Positions 47,432-58,593 are shown, counted from the stretch's first letter. The stretch: DNA of 64,000 nucleotides from Brassica napus (GCF_020379485.1 NW_026015503.1:1-64000), one strand, 5' to 3'. Notes: generated by a model from the sequence alone, not told the origin. Numbers and translations are program-made.

Positions 47432-48468
47432 ATGTTTTCTACTCTTCTAGGTATGTTTTCAGGTTCAGGTGCATTTCGGAGTAAAGCTATGACTTTGGAG
47501 CATTTTGGAGCTTAAAGGACATTTCACCCGAGCTGACCATGTAGAGGTCGACGAGAGGAAGGACAATCGATCGATGCGCATCCAGTGCTGTCGATCGACA
47601 CCAAGAGATGCCTTGACATATGAAGATTAATATCGATCGATGTACACAAGTACCATCGATCGATGTCGAGACATTGGACACGCGACATTTTGGATCCAGC
47701 GGACTTAAAACCCAAGGCCAAGCCAAATTACGAAAAATGCCCTGACGAGTTTTTAACCTAGTAGATTATATACTGCCTAAGTCTTTTGACGGCAGGGAGA
47801 GCTTTTTGTTACAATTTTACTTTGAGAGAGAAGAGAGAGTTTTGGAGAGAAGATCACTTGTGCTTGGAACTCCTAGTTTTCATTTCTTTTCATCTATTCT
47901 ATGAATTTCCATTTCTTCATTGTTATGAATTGCTTTGCTATGTCTGAGTAGTTCATTTATTAGATCCAGGGTTCAGATAGGTTTGTGGGATTAGCCCCAA
48001 ACTATAGACCTGCCTTGTTGTGATATTCATGATAGATTTGTATTCATTGCTTGTTTTAGCCTTGCTAACTAGAACTTGATCATAGGATTGCATACTCAAG
48101 CACCCTTGTTATCCCATCCTGACATCTATCTACCATATTAGGACTTATAGAGAGGGCTAACCGCCAATTTAGTATCTTAATAGGCAATATCATACTCGCG
48201 CATAGGCCTGGTTAGAACCCGTCGATCGATGTCCTCAACTGACTATCGGTCGACGTAGGCAAAGGTGTATCGGTCGACGTCCCAATAGGACCATCGATCG
48301 ACACTCTTTCGTTGTCAACATACTAACCGTTGAGACACGAGATCTAGCTTGTTAACCAGTGAAACATGCGATAGCTGATCACTGCGTTAAGCGGTTGAGT
48401 CCTAAAATATCATGCATGCAACAATTAGGCATCTATAGATATTATAATCTCCAACACCTGAATAGTGG
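47345..48468 (+). mobile_element. Second (truncated) LTR of Athila-type element
   Basis: Starts TGATATACCTTGGATTTGAC and follows the 5' LTR in order (CATCCATGGTATATAAGTG, GGTTCAGG, CGATCG motifs, CTATGTCTGAGTAGTTC) but at low identity. It stops near the CACCTGAATAG landmark; the last 250-350 bp are missing, replaced by AT-rich repeats. Confidence 0.75.
47397..47429. repeat. (TA)n microsatellite in LTR
   Basis: About 16 TA units shortly after the LTR start, at the place where the LTR at 2336-3355 carries (AC)n(AT)n. Confidence 0.95.
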
Positions 48469-48790
48469 CACAAATACAAACCATTATAAATAATCTTTTA
48501 TTTATTATAAATAATTTACAAACATTTATATTAGAATTATAGACACTTATAATAGCTTTATGAATATTTTACTTCTAAATGTTTGTAAAGATTTATAAAC
48601 TCTTGAAAAATATTTATTAACTCTTATAAATTGTGCTATGAAGATTATTAAACTCTTATAATATTTTTATAAACCCTTATATACAGATTCATAAACTTTT
48701 ATAAATATATTTTTAAAACCTTAAAAATGATTTATAAGTTCTTATAAATAGTTTTATAAACCCTTATAAGAGGTTTCTAACATGCAAGAT
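48469..48790. repeat. TTATAAA-based degenerate tandem repeats
   Basis: The stretch is built almost wholly from variants of CTTATAAAT(A)TTTTATAAAC of about 20-30 bp, in roughly a dozen copies. It begins exactly where the Athila-type LTR loses homology. Confidence 0.75.
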
Positions 48791-48802
48791 AATATAGATT
48801 AG

Positions 48803-49791
48803 CTAGAGCCCAAGCTGCAGCAAGACTACCTTCCTTTTCCTTGTATCAGAACTTTGCAATTGATCAACCTTCTCGGTGGGAAGATAAGGGACAGTTTCAT
48901 CCATCCTAGGACCAACAGAGCCTCTCCCACGTTTGTTCCTGTCATTTACAAAGAGACTCAGAAGATGAAGGAAGCTAAAGGTAAAAGAAGCTATAGCAAA
49001 TAGACATATATACCGTGATTGGAGAAAAAACTCAATTCTCATCATCTCCTAAACCTTCATCATCATCATCCAAGTACAATCTTTTGTCCAATAATGATTG
49101 ATGAGTGATCTTTCTCTCCTCATTAATGGAGCTACATTTCTTATCCAAACTCCTTTTCGAAAAACTACTACTCCGCTTCATTTGGCTACTGCTGCTGCTG
49201 CTTTCATCTCTTGATTTTCTTTTGAGCCTTTCGTTTTCTTGCTCCTGAGCCTTCCACATCTCATTGGTTTCTACCGCTCTGTTTGTTGTATTATGGTCAA
49301 GAAACATGCAAGAGATTAGAGTAAATAATTAACATATTGAGCTACATTGAGTACTAGACAGACACATAAGTCACAACATTGAACTGTTAAGAAACGCAGA
49401 ACCCAAAACAAAACTTTCAGATTCTGCCAACTTTCTTATTGTGAATCGACCATTCACAAACAATTAAAATAATCCTCTTCCAAAAACATACAGCTATTGC
49501 TTCAACGAACAAAAGAATATCACACACTATAGCAATGCAAAGGCTTATCCTTTTCAATCTTAACTTTTGTAAAACGAAAATAAGTAAAGGGTGGAAAGAA
49601 AAGCATTACATTGTTGAAATTCAAGGACAGTTGCTGTGAGAAACCTCGAGTTAGGTCGATGTCTTACATTAGGCTTCTCAATATAAGCTCGGACACCATC
49701 TTTTTCAGCTTGTCTCCTCAACTCTGCTGCTTCTCTCAACAGAACCGAAGCTATTCGATTTTCAGTTTCCAGATCCATCAGCAGAAGCAGA
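48803..49791 (-). pseudogene. Decayed arginine/serine-rich plant gene, 3' end missing
   Basis: Exon pieces on the minus strand: 49791 to about 49613 (start MDLETENRIASVLLREAAEL at 49778), about 49281 to 49012, and about 48944 to 48830. The first junction can be joined in frame (an AT|GTAATG donor with acceptor at ACAGAG|CGG). The second piece is Ser/Arg/Lys-rich (residues with SSSSSS and KRSSSFSKRSLDKK) and runs into a TGA after GLGDDEN. The sequence beyond the stop continues the family-like reading in another frame, so a 1-base indel is likely. The third piece has RGRGSVGPRMDETVPYLP. No terminal exon remains beside the repeats. It resembles a plant-conserved unnamed protein; function unknown. 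Confidence 0.6.
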
Positions 49792-50640
49792 CTGTTAAAG
49801 TAACCAAACACTCAAAATCTGATATAGAAAGCGTGAAAATTTTCTGCCACGAAACTTGTGGAAAAGCTATGGTCTTTGTATGTGAGAGAGAGCAAGTAAA
49901 AAAGTAAATGGAACAAAATCAACAACTGAGAAACAGAGGTTTCGCAATCAAGGAATCAGAGGAGATTAGTTCGCTAAAGGAAACAGATTCTGCAATTTAA
50001 GACACAAGAAGAAACAAAAAAAATCTCAATGATTGTTCAATAAGATTTAAGAGAAAAACAAGAGTCAATGATGAAAATGGTGATTACCATTGTACATCGA
50101 AGCAAATGTGTGTTGGCAGGGTTGTGGATGTCATATAAGCTTAAACACAACTTCTGGGAACTGAACATATCAATTACATTACAAAATAACTTAGAGTTAC
50201 AAAGGGTTATAAAGGATCTTAAGTTGTCAAAAACTCAATGTTTTCACAATCAAAACTGTTTATCTTAGATCGACCTGTACATATTAGAAGTCTAAAGCAA
50301 CCTCGTTTGATTTTTCGACTAGAGTAACCACAAAATCGAAATTTCGCAAAATTAATCGACACAAACAAAAGAAAGAGAAATTAGATGCATACCAGTTGGG
50401 AATCTTGTACAGAAGTAGGAGTCGACAGTGTGAATCGCAGAGAACCGGTGGAATGAGAGAGATGGTGGATCTCCGGTGAATCGGAGGCAGAGAGGAAGAA
50501 AAAATATCGCGAGAGAGAGATGGTGGATCTCCGGTGAATCAGAGGCAGAGAGGAAGAAAAAAGATCGCGAGAGAGAGAGAGGAAGAAAAGAGGAACGCGA
50601 GAGAGAGATAAAGATAGGGCTAGTATGGTCTTTTGATTAT
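49792..50640 (-). other. 5' leader, leader intron and promoter of the decayed gene
   Basis: A 3' splice site (TTAACAG) precedes the ATG-bearing exon at 49791, so the leader is interrupted by an intron. The GC-richer purine-rich block 50395-50610 looks like the leader exon of a plant gene, with GAGA-type runs. No long frame is present. Confidence 0.45.
50461..50576. repeat. 58-bp tandem duplication in gene leader
   Basis: Two nearly identical 58-bp units, each containing GATGGTGGATCTCCGGTGAA, differ at about two positions (TCGGAGG/TCAGAGG and ATATCGC/AGATCGC). A recent local duplication. Confidence 0.9.
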
Positions 50641-51134
50641 TAATGAAAAGTGTATTTATGAAAATGTCTTCCTACTAATGGTATATTTGAAATGTGGTAC
50701 CAAAGAAAGTGTAGAAGTAAAATTCTCCTTTTTTTTTTTTGCTAATTTTGATAAGAATTATAAAATGTACAAAGAAAACAATACTTCTATTACTTTTTTT
50801 TTTCTCTTAAATAAATCAAACGAAAAACAATCAAACTTACATAATGATTAATCGTAATATATATATATTATAGACGCTTCTACGACGTTTCTATTCCTAA
50901 CTTTTTAGAAATCATGTTTCCACGTATCATGTTTCCCGTACTAGAAATCATGTTTCCAACGTTTCTATGCTACTGTTTTTAATGTACGTATGAGTCGCAT
51001 AATTTTTTTTTGAGCCCATTTGTCTGACCCTTTCTTTGTTTTCTTCCACAACCAGAAGAATAACCCTGGGGCTGGGATCAAAGGAGTTGCATGGGACGGA
51101 GTCTTGATTTATCTTTATTTTCTTGCACAGCCAA
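50641..51134. other. Intergenic, includes VFB1 3' flank
   Basis: AT-rich to about 50990; 51000-51134 is the likely 3' untranslated region of VFB1. A short repeat AATCATGTTTCCA/ACGTATCATGTTTCC occurs at about 50910-50957. No gene. Confidence 0.5.
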
Positions 51135-52691
51135 TCAACTGCTTTCACGTTGTCTCAAAGTGCAAGCTACTAAACTTATTCCACTGAATAATCCAACTCG
51201 TGATTTGAAATACCCTGACCGGCTTCTACTGCTTGACGCAAGGCTTGGTGCTACAATCTGGCTGTTCAAACTAGGGAACTCGATTCTGTTCTCTTGCAAA
51301 CCTCCTTCAACAGCATCATTGCTTCCTTCTTCATGACCTTCTGGTTCTACGGTGTCTGCGTTCACCGAAAGCATAGGCCTGACCGTTCTTAACCAGTCTG
51401 CGCAACCGCCCATCACTCCTCTACACTTCTTGATTTTCACTTTAATTAAACCAGGGCAACCGTTTGCAAGATTCTCGATCCCCAAATCTGAAATCGGACA
51501 GTTCTTGATACATAATTTCCTTAAACTCGGACACTTCGCTGCAATACAAGAAAGCTCAGGATCACCAAACGTATCACAACCACAAAGTGCTAATCTTTCA
51601 AGATTCTGACATTTTACAGCCAACATTGCTAAACTTAGCGTTGTCGGATTCACACCAATGAGAACCAGCTCCTGTAACTTAGAACAAAACTTAGCCACAG
51701 CAACAAGCCCTTCGTCTCCAATCAAATTCGCTTTCCATCCATCTATATGAAGCTTCCTTAAACACTTACACTTCTCAGCAATTCCAGCTAATCCACCATT
51801 AGTACATTCAGGCGTCTTCACAAGATGCAAACTCTCGAGGCTCGAGCAATTAGAGATGGCAGCTAAAGCTACATCAGTGACTTGCATCCTCTCTAGATGA
51901 ATCTCCACTATACCATGCTCCTTAACCGCCATCTCTTCAAGAACCATGTCCCAGTCACCAGAGCACCTGAAAAGCTTCAAAGATCTGAGATTCTTTGCCC
52001 CGGCGATCACAGGACCAAAGCATTCGCCAATGTAAAGCGCCTTCAAGCAAATCGACTTGAGAGAAGAAGCAGCAAGACCTGGACCGATCGGCTCATGACT
52101 TGAGTCGGTGAAGTTACGGAGACGCTTGATGGATAACTCCTCGAGGGAGGAGCAGTGATCGAGCACGGCCTTCACGCCTTCAGCTCCGAAATCGCAAGAT
52201 CCACAAGAGAGTATGTTCAAACCTTTGCAGTTCTCAGCGAAAGTAGCCATACCTTTGTAAGTGAGCTCACGGCAAGCTCTAAGCTTAAGCCTCTTCAGAT
52301 TACGACACCGGAGAGATATCATGGCTAAAGCCTCGTCGTTGATACTCACGGATCTACGGTCGCATTTTAGAGAAAGCTTCACGACGGAATCGAATCGAGA
52401 GAAGAGGGAAGGGATCGAAGTAATCAGACCTGAGCGAGCGTGGAGAGAGAGACGGTGACGATTACGTCCTTCAACGATCATCCACCGTCGGCAAACGAGA
52501 GCACATCTTTTCCGATTACCGGAGTTGAGAAACTGAAACACTAAGGCTAAGCACTCGTCGGGTATATAAGACGTGTAGTCCGGTGAGACCTCGGATTCGT
52601 CGGTTTCAATCGGAGATTTGGAAGATAACAATTTGGTTCTCCGTCCATTAAGGATGATCTTGCCGGCGGCTGATGTTGATTGGCCCATCAA
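51135..52691 (-). CDS. VFB1: VFB1-type F-box/LRR protein (SKIP2 family)
   Basis: A single open frame of 518 residues starting MMGQSTSAAG; the family starts with the same N-terminus. The F-box lies at about residues 42-85 (IPDECLALVFQFLNSGNRKR, CALVCRRWM) and is followed by leucine-rich repeats to about residue 435 (for example LRCRNLKRLKLRACRELT, CSSLESLHLVKTPE, CQNLERLALCGCDTFGDPEL). The C-terminal tail includes GYFKSRVGLFSGISLVACTL. VFB proteins are subunits of SCF ubiquitin ligases; in Arabidopsis the four VFB genes affect growth and auxin-related gene expression. Intronless like its relatives; no disruption seen. Choice of VFB1 over VFB2-4 rests on similarity recalled for At1g47056 and on neighbouring genes. 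Confidence 0.93.
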   Translation of the reverse strand: MMGQSTSAAGKIILNGRRTKLLSSKSPIETDESEVSPDYTSYIPDECLALVFQFLNSGNRKRCALVCRRWMIVEGRNRHRLSLHARSGLITSIPSLFSRFDSVVKLSLKCDRRSVSINDEALAMISLRCRNLKRLKLRACRELTYKGMATFAENCKGLNILSCGSCDFGAEGVKAVLDHCSSLEELSIKRLRNFTDSSHEPIGPGLAASSLKSICLKALYIGECFGPVIAGAKNLRSLKLFRCSGDWDMVLEEMAVKEHGIVEIHLERMQVTDVALAAISNCSSLESLHLVKTPECTNGGLAGIAEKCKCLRKLHIDGWKANLIGDEGLVAVAKFCSKLQELVLIGVNPTTLSLAMLAVKCQNLERLALCGCDTFGDPELSCIAAKCPSLRKLCIKNCPISDLGIENLANGCPGLIKVKIKKCRGVMGGCADWLRTVRPMLSVNADTVEPEGHEEGSNDAVEGGLQENRIEFPSLNSQIVAPSLASSSRSRSGYFKSRVGLFSGISLVACTLRQRESS

Positions 52692-55404
52692 CGAAAGGTA
52701 AAGTCTCCGGTAGATTACGGCTACGGCGGAGAGGAGAACTTGTTGCGATTTGGGATTTTTCGGTTTGTATTCCTGAGATGGAGCGTCGGTTAAAAGGTAA
52801 AGTTGTGAATTAATTCGGACGAAGTTGTTGCTTATTATTAGTGGAATTGATTTTTCTCGTTCGGTTAATTCTCGGTTCTAAACTTTTTCGAAAACTTGTC
52901 GAAATGGGACAAAAATTTAGGATGTTTTTTTTTTTTTGGTATAAAACCAATTTTGTTTATTTTGTTTCTTTTTTAACCTTTTTATTTCTGAAACTTAATG
53001 AAATAAATAGTTTTATGAGTCAAAAAAATTATTAAAAATATAAACAATTAATAAAACACTCATATACCCAAACACATATTTTTCTTTTGTTGAAAAAATT
53101 GATAAATAAAATTTTAAAATTATGTTCTACTAAAAATAGAATTCGTAAAAATGAGTTAGTAGAAAACGAATTCCAAAATAAATAAGTCTATCTATTTTTT
53201 TTAGAACGAACAATCTACTTTTAATTAAAATTCTAAATATGAGAAATGTGAATTCTACTAATTGTCAAGATATTTAATTTTCTCTCGAGTGCAGTTTCTA
53301 CTTTTATGAAGTATTTTAAAATTTCGGAAATGTGAAATCTAAATATAATACATACGTCTACATGAAGTAGAAATTGCATTCACGATTTTTTCGTGGTTGT
53401 ACTCATTGTAGAAGGTGATTTCTACGGATAAGAAACCCTGTTTTTTGAAAATTAGGGAAGTTTTTGTTAAAAAAATATTCTAAAAATATTCTTACTTCTT
53501 AAAACATGTTTTGATCGATTTGCTTTGCCAAAATATATTTAAAAAAAAAACAATTTTACCTTTTTTTCTTCATCAATCTATGATTTCTCCATAGTTTATC
53601 TTATGATTTTCACAAACTTTTGTTTTATATGCATATCTATACAACATATGGTGTTTGGAAATTTGGTGCAACAACTGGATGAGTTTTTTTCGGCTGATAA
53701 CAAAGGAGATATGCTACTGTATTGGAATCAAGTTCTACCTTAGAGGATTTTAAAGGAATGGTTGTGGAGGATTTTGATATGGAAGAACATTAGGGTTACG
53801 GGATATTTGGTTCCTTGTCTTTTGTTCTCTTTTTTTAATTGTTTCACATTTCTTTTGCCTTTCTACAACATTTTATTTTTATCCTTTTTCATTAAAATTT
53901 TTAAAAATGGTTTTAATTTGTTTAATGAAAGGTTAGTTTTAAGCATCGAAAAGCTATTACGTTGTTCTCAGAATCAACAGCGAAGCTAAAAACAATAACA
54001 GTTAATATCTTAAACATCGAAAAGCTATTAATTGAATATTTTTAGATTTATTTTATTTTGTAGAAAATTATCGACTGGCTAAGGGAGAGGTAGAATAATT
54101 CGGATAGCATCAAAAGTGGTGTGGGTAAAACTACATGCAGATGAATTGTTTTTATACAAAAAAAAAAGTTAATATTTGTGAAGTCTTTCTCCTTGTCAGT
54201 TTTGGAACTTCAAAAAACGTAAATAGTTTTAAAGTACACAAAATCAATTATGTAGAGAACACCTGCTATTGCACCATTCAAACACTATGATGTATAATGT
54301 CAAAATGAATAAATTTCTCGCGGTTGATACTCAACATGTTTTCGCTCTCGCGGCTTCTCTATTTTATCTACAAATATGTCTAAAAAGGAAAATTATAAAA
54401 TAATCAGAGATCATTAGGTTAACTGAAAAAAACTCTAGTAATTGTATGAGAAATTCCTAATTTGGCTGACTACTAGAAAAACTTAATATTAAAGGTTGTT
54501 TTGAACCTAAAAATTTACAATCTTAAATCCTAAAACCTCTTGGTATAAAAAAAAAGAAACATAAAATATTAATAGAGTATATGTGAAGATCTAGATGTGA
54601 GAGAGAAGATTATCTCTTCCTTTCCTTCTTCACACTTACAAATCTTTCAGAAGGAGGAAATGAAATTTGTTTTGTTTTTTTGATCTGTAAAATAGTTTCT
54701 TCGCAAGGCGACTTTAGTTTTTCCGATTTAGTGGATTAAACTTTCGCGATGGCGACTTTTGGAGTGCTTCTTCAATCAATCTTCGAGTAGAGTTTCATTC
54801 TAATCTTCTTTGGATTGATGATAGAAGACAATAAACTCCTATCAGTTTTGATCGGTAGTAGGGAATCATGTTGCTTTCCTACAGCTTTGTATTATATCCC
54901 GGAGACAATTGAAAGGACATCGTTTGGTTCTCCGTTCACCTAACCAATTCATAGGAGAATCAGTCTTTCTTCGTTGGTGTAGCCAGATTGGCTTTGAAGA
55001 AAGCATCTCTGATCGGGAGTTGAACGGGTTTGAAGGATCTCTGTTGTCATTTATGGAGTGGATCAAGAAGAATCGGCGTCTATGGCGGACCGATAAATGG
55101 TCTTTTTCCAATGTGAAAAAGTTTCCTCCGCTTAAATTCCGGTGAATCAAATCGTTTCCAGTCAAGTAGTCTCAATGAAGATGGAAGGCAATCTCAAGTG
55201 AAGATCAACAAGCCCAAATGATGCAGATCGTATTAAGCCAAATTCATTGGTGAAGCAGGTCCCCTTTTCGCTCGGCGGCGCGTTTCAGGCCCGTGAATTG
55301 TGTTCAACTGCATACAGAAGCTTTGACACGTGTATTGCTTCCTTCTTTTGTCTGACGCATGGGCTGCAGAGTCACCCGTAAGATGAAAGCAAATTATATA
55401 TATA
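52692..55404. other. VFB1 upstream region and AT-rich intergenic DNA
   Basis: The first 150 bp or so are the VFB1 promoter and leader. About 53640-53800 gives a short coding-like stretch (EDFKGMVVEDFDMEE) that might be a transposase relic. About 54880-55150 has open frames on both strands with a readable plus-strand peptide (MEWIKKNRRLWRTDKWSFSN) that I cannot assign. No complete gene or RNA gene seen. Confidence 0.5.
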
Positions 55405-57310
55405 TTATTTTTTTATGCAGCAAACAGTTATTCTATTACTCAAACTTGAGGTAGTATGGGTAGCCAGACCGGAGTGGAAGAACCAATAAAACATAAAGAT
55501 CTTTGAAAAGAACGTGCATTCCTAGCTAACGAATCTGCAATCTCATTTTGCGTCCTTGGAAAGTAGCTGATCTTGAAGTCCGAAAAACACAACCGAAGAG
55601 TTTGAATGATTTTCGGCTCAGTTGAGAAGTTGGGCCAAGCTTGTGGATGTTCTATCATCGCACCTTGCAATCTGTCCCAAACCTCTGACAGGTCGAGTGT
55701 TGTATTATACTCTCTATTGCCCATTGTAGCGCTTCCAGTTTCGAGTGTAACGCTGTCTCTCGCCTCCTTAAATTCCTTGACCCCATGAGTTGAATCTTCC
55801 CCATGCTATCCTTCCAAACCCATCCAATTTCACTAAACTGAGCTGTGGAAGTCCATGAACCATCCACCATACAAATATTACCCAAGCTTAAGGCCTGTGT
55901 TTCTTCAGCAATTTGTACCTGCGTAGGAACCATTACAGTGTCTCTTGCATTGTACCAAGCTTGGCACTCACTATCTGCATACCTGACTAGTTCCAATGGG
56001 TCTCTGTCTATGCCTCTAAACAACTTATCGTTCCTAGCTTTTCAGATGAACCAAATTATCCAAGGATAGGGACCCTATCATATGCTGGCTCCATGATACT
56101 ACTCTTTCCCCCAAAAAGGTAGTCCAAATTAGCATAAATACTTGATACATGGAAGATTTGAGAGCTCACGGTGTTGATGATAATTCCCATGCTTGTAAGG
56201 CCGGTGGACACTCAAAGATCGCATGAGTAACAGTCTCTTCTGGCTCTCCACATCTTGGGCAATAATTATCACAACACATATTACGGCGTAACATATTCCT
56301 TGTTACTGTTACCTGTCATGAGATTGGTTACCATATAAGATGACAAATCTTTTGTGACACATTCACCTTCCAAGCGAAGGCTTGAATTTTGGTTATGATG
56401 GGTTGTAGAACTTCTATATCCTCCTCAGCTCTCATTAAATTTAAAGCAACCCAGTATCCTGACTTAACAGTATATTGACCATTTTTGGTGTAACCCCACC
56501 AAAATGTATCATGTCGGTGAGTTGGGCTTATGGTCAAACTCGGAATAATCAAAATATCCTCTTAAGCTACATATTGTTCCAGTAGTCGAGTATTCCACTC
56601 CTTTGATTTAGAATTGATAAGACTACTAACGGTCATCTTTGGGTTTACTGTTGTGGCCCGGGCGCGAGCCAGCCTTGCAGGCGTCGAAGGGATCCAAAGA
56701 TCCTCCCACACATTAATTGCATATCCTGAATGCACTTTGCTTATGAAGTCCAGAAGTAATAGCTTCCTCGCGGCTATAATACTCGTCCATACATACGATG
56801 GGGTATCTACTGTACCAATTCGGAACGGCAAACTCAGACGGTAATATTTTCCCTGAAGAACTCTCGCCACTAATGAATCTAGAAATTGAAAAAGACGCCA
56901 AAGTTGTTTAGCTAAAAGAGCTAGATTAAATTCATGAATCATGCGGAAGCCAATTCCTCTCTCCTCCCGAGGTGCAGACATTTTTTCTCATTTTTCCCAG
57001 TGGATTCCTCTTTTTGGTGGATTCGAGCTCCACCAGAATTGTACAATGGCACTTGCTAGGTTCTCACGTATTTCCAATGGGAGCAGGAAGCTGGACATGA
57101 CATAGGTCGGAAGAGCTAACAAGATATATTTAACTAAAACTTCCTTTCCTCCCTTAGACAGCTATCTACCAGTCCAACCATTCACTCTGTGTAGTAACTT
57201 CTCTTTTAAGAAAGCGAAAATTTTACACTTTGATCCACTGATATCCTCTGGGATTTCTAAATAGGAGCTCATTCCGCCTTGTTTTGGATACCAAGTGTAT
57301 TTTTGATCTG
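55405..57310 (-). pseudogene. 5'-truncated LINE with RNase H and zf-RVT
   Basis: The minus strand ends in a LINE 3' tail (CAAGTTTGAG, then GTAATAGAATAACTG and a short A-rich end at about 55405-55440). RNase H is read from 56023-55655 and 55724-55440 (MVDGSWTSTAQFSEIGWVW, ENEIADSLARNAR-like end), and zf-RVT from 56552-56328 (WKVNVSQKICHLIW). Upstream, 56981-56562 covers the region after reverse transcriptase (FRMIHEFNLALLAKQLWRLF). A weakly conserved stretch continues to about 57310. Several frame breaks; same family as the copies at 26650, 30122 and 32930. Confidence 0.85.
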
Positions 57311-57444
57311 CTGTCTTTCATTCACTGAAATTCTTTTACCAAAGAGTAAAGAGGATTTATCAAAATTATGTTATATTTGGGATTTCTTGGGCTTAATTGT
57401 GTATTCGGGTTTGTAGTGGGGATGGCTGTTTGATTGTAAGCTTG

Positions 57445-57462
57445 TAATTGCCTAGTTGGCTT
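57445..57462. repeat. Target site duplication of retroposon (left)
   Basis: TAATTGCCTAGTTGGCTT occurs here and again at 58297-58314, perfectly flanking the retroposon between them. Confidence 0.9.
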
Positions 57463-58296
57463 TTTTTTCCCATCTATTAATATTATATAAAAAGGCAAAA
57501 GACCAAACAAAAACAACATAAAACCCAAAAATGGCATACAAAGGGACAATCAAACACATGGGCCTTCAGCCCAACCGTCCACCCAACGTGGACCATACAC
57601 TCCGGTCCAACCGTTCACCCAACATGGGCCATACTTACTACCCAGTCCAGAGACTAAAGCCCAAACACACTGGGGCTAACCACACCGTAACCTATTGGGC
57701 CCTAAGCCCATCACCCTAATCCAGAAGGCGCCTCTTCATTCCCGCTTGTTGCATGAAACGGGACACGTGTTGAAATCCTCGCTGCAAGGGACACGCGTTA
57801 CCAGGCCGCCATGTTTTGACCGAATCACCATCAGAAGGGCAAGTGTCCTACGATCGAAGCCCCACCCCTTCACCGGCATGCAACCTCCGTCGCCGCAATA
57901 GTCGGACATCCACCAGAAGACTACAACAGCTTCCGCCGGATTCAGATCAAAGCGCGATCCAACTCCACCTTGGAGCCCAAAACCGATGAAAACTATAGAT
58001 CTCAAAAAACCTCGATCTACGCTTAGAAATTGGACAGAGGAAGACCAAAAGCGTAGATCGAGAACTTGATTCCGGATCAAACCGGAGAAGAAGCCAGCGA
58101 AACCGGTGCTGTCAGAGCCACCGTTTCCCGAAAAACAAAAGCTGGCGATAGCAGTGTAAGAAGGATCACCGCTTTCCAGAATCAAACTTACTGATCGGAG
58201 ATGAGATTGTTAGAAGCTCCGGCAGAGGTTTTCTCTCAATCTTTCTTCTGTGTCGGATTTAGAGAGAAGACATAGCAAAAGGAGAGAGACTTACAT
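57463..58296 (-). mobile_element. Non-LTR retroposon, 834 bp, family unassigned
   Basis: Bounded by 18-bp perfect direct repeats and carrying a poly(T) run at the left end (the minus-strand A tail at about 57463-57470). Longest frame is minus 58185-57736 (149 codons, Gly/Phe/Ser-rich), without recognisable domains. Length and structure fit a Sadhu-like retroposon, a SINE-type element or a retrocopied transcript. The intact duplication suggests a fairly recent insertion. Confidence 0.75.
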
Positions 58297-58537
58297 TAAT
58301 TGCCTAGTTGGCTTCTAAATGAAATGCAAAGTTGACAAAAAAAAACAAAAGACGTGATAGATGTTTTTGTAAGTATTATGGTTCTGTTCGTTTGCTCACC
58401 CAGGTGATCCATCTGGGTGAAGATTCAAATTGATGTTCGTTTTGTGCATTATTATGCTACATCCAGATGGATCACCTAGCTGAATTTTTAAAAATTCATC
58501 CCAAATTCTCACCCAAATGAAAATAAGTCTTGATGGT

Positions 58538-58593
58538 GCATCTAGATGCAAATGCATCTAGATGCAAATGCATCTAGATGCAAATGCATCTAG
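58538..58593. repeat. 16-bp palindromic tandem repeat
   Basis: GCATCTAGATGCAAAT repeats three and a half times; GCATCTAGATGC is itself a perfect 12-bp palindrome. It lies between the MITE end and the minisatellite. Confidence 0.95.

Larger units (their letters stand above)
42551..48468 (+). mobile_element. Athila-type gag/protease-only element, non-autonomous
   Basis: LTR (42551-43824), tRNA-Asp primer site, leader, gag, a protease-like segment and a second, truncated LTR (47345-48468). No reverse transcriptase, RNase H or integrase lies between, so it depends on others for mobility or is a deletion derivative. The two LTRs are far more diverged than expected from one insertion. No clear polypurine tract precedes the second LTR. 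The right end is lost, so no target duplication can be tested. Confidence 0.8.

Noticed and set aside
51352..52458. Plus-strand frames inside the VFB1 gene
   Set aside because: Antisense shadows of the 518-codon F-box gene.
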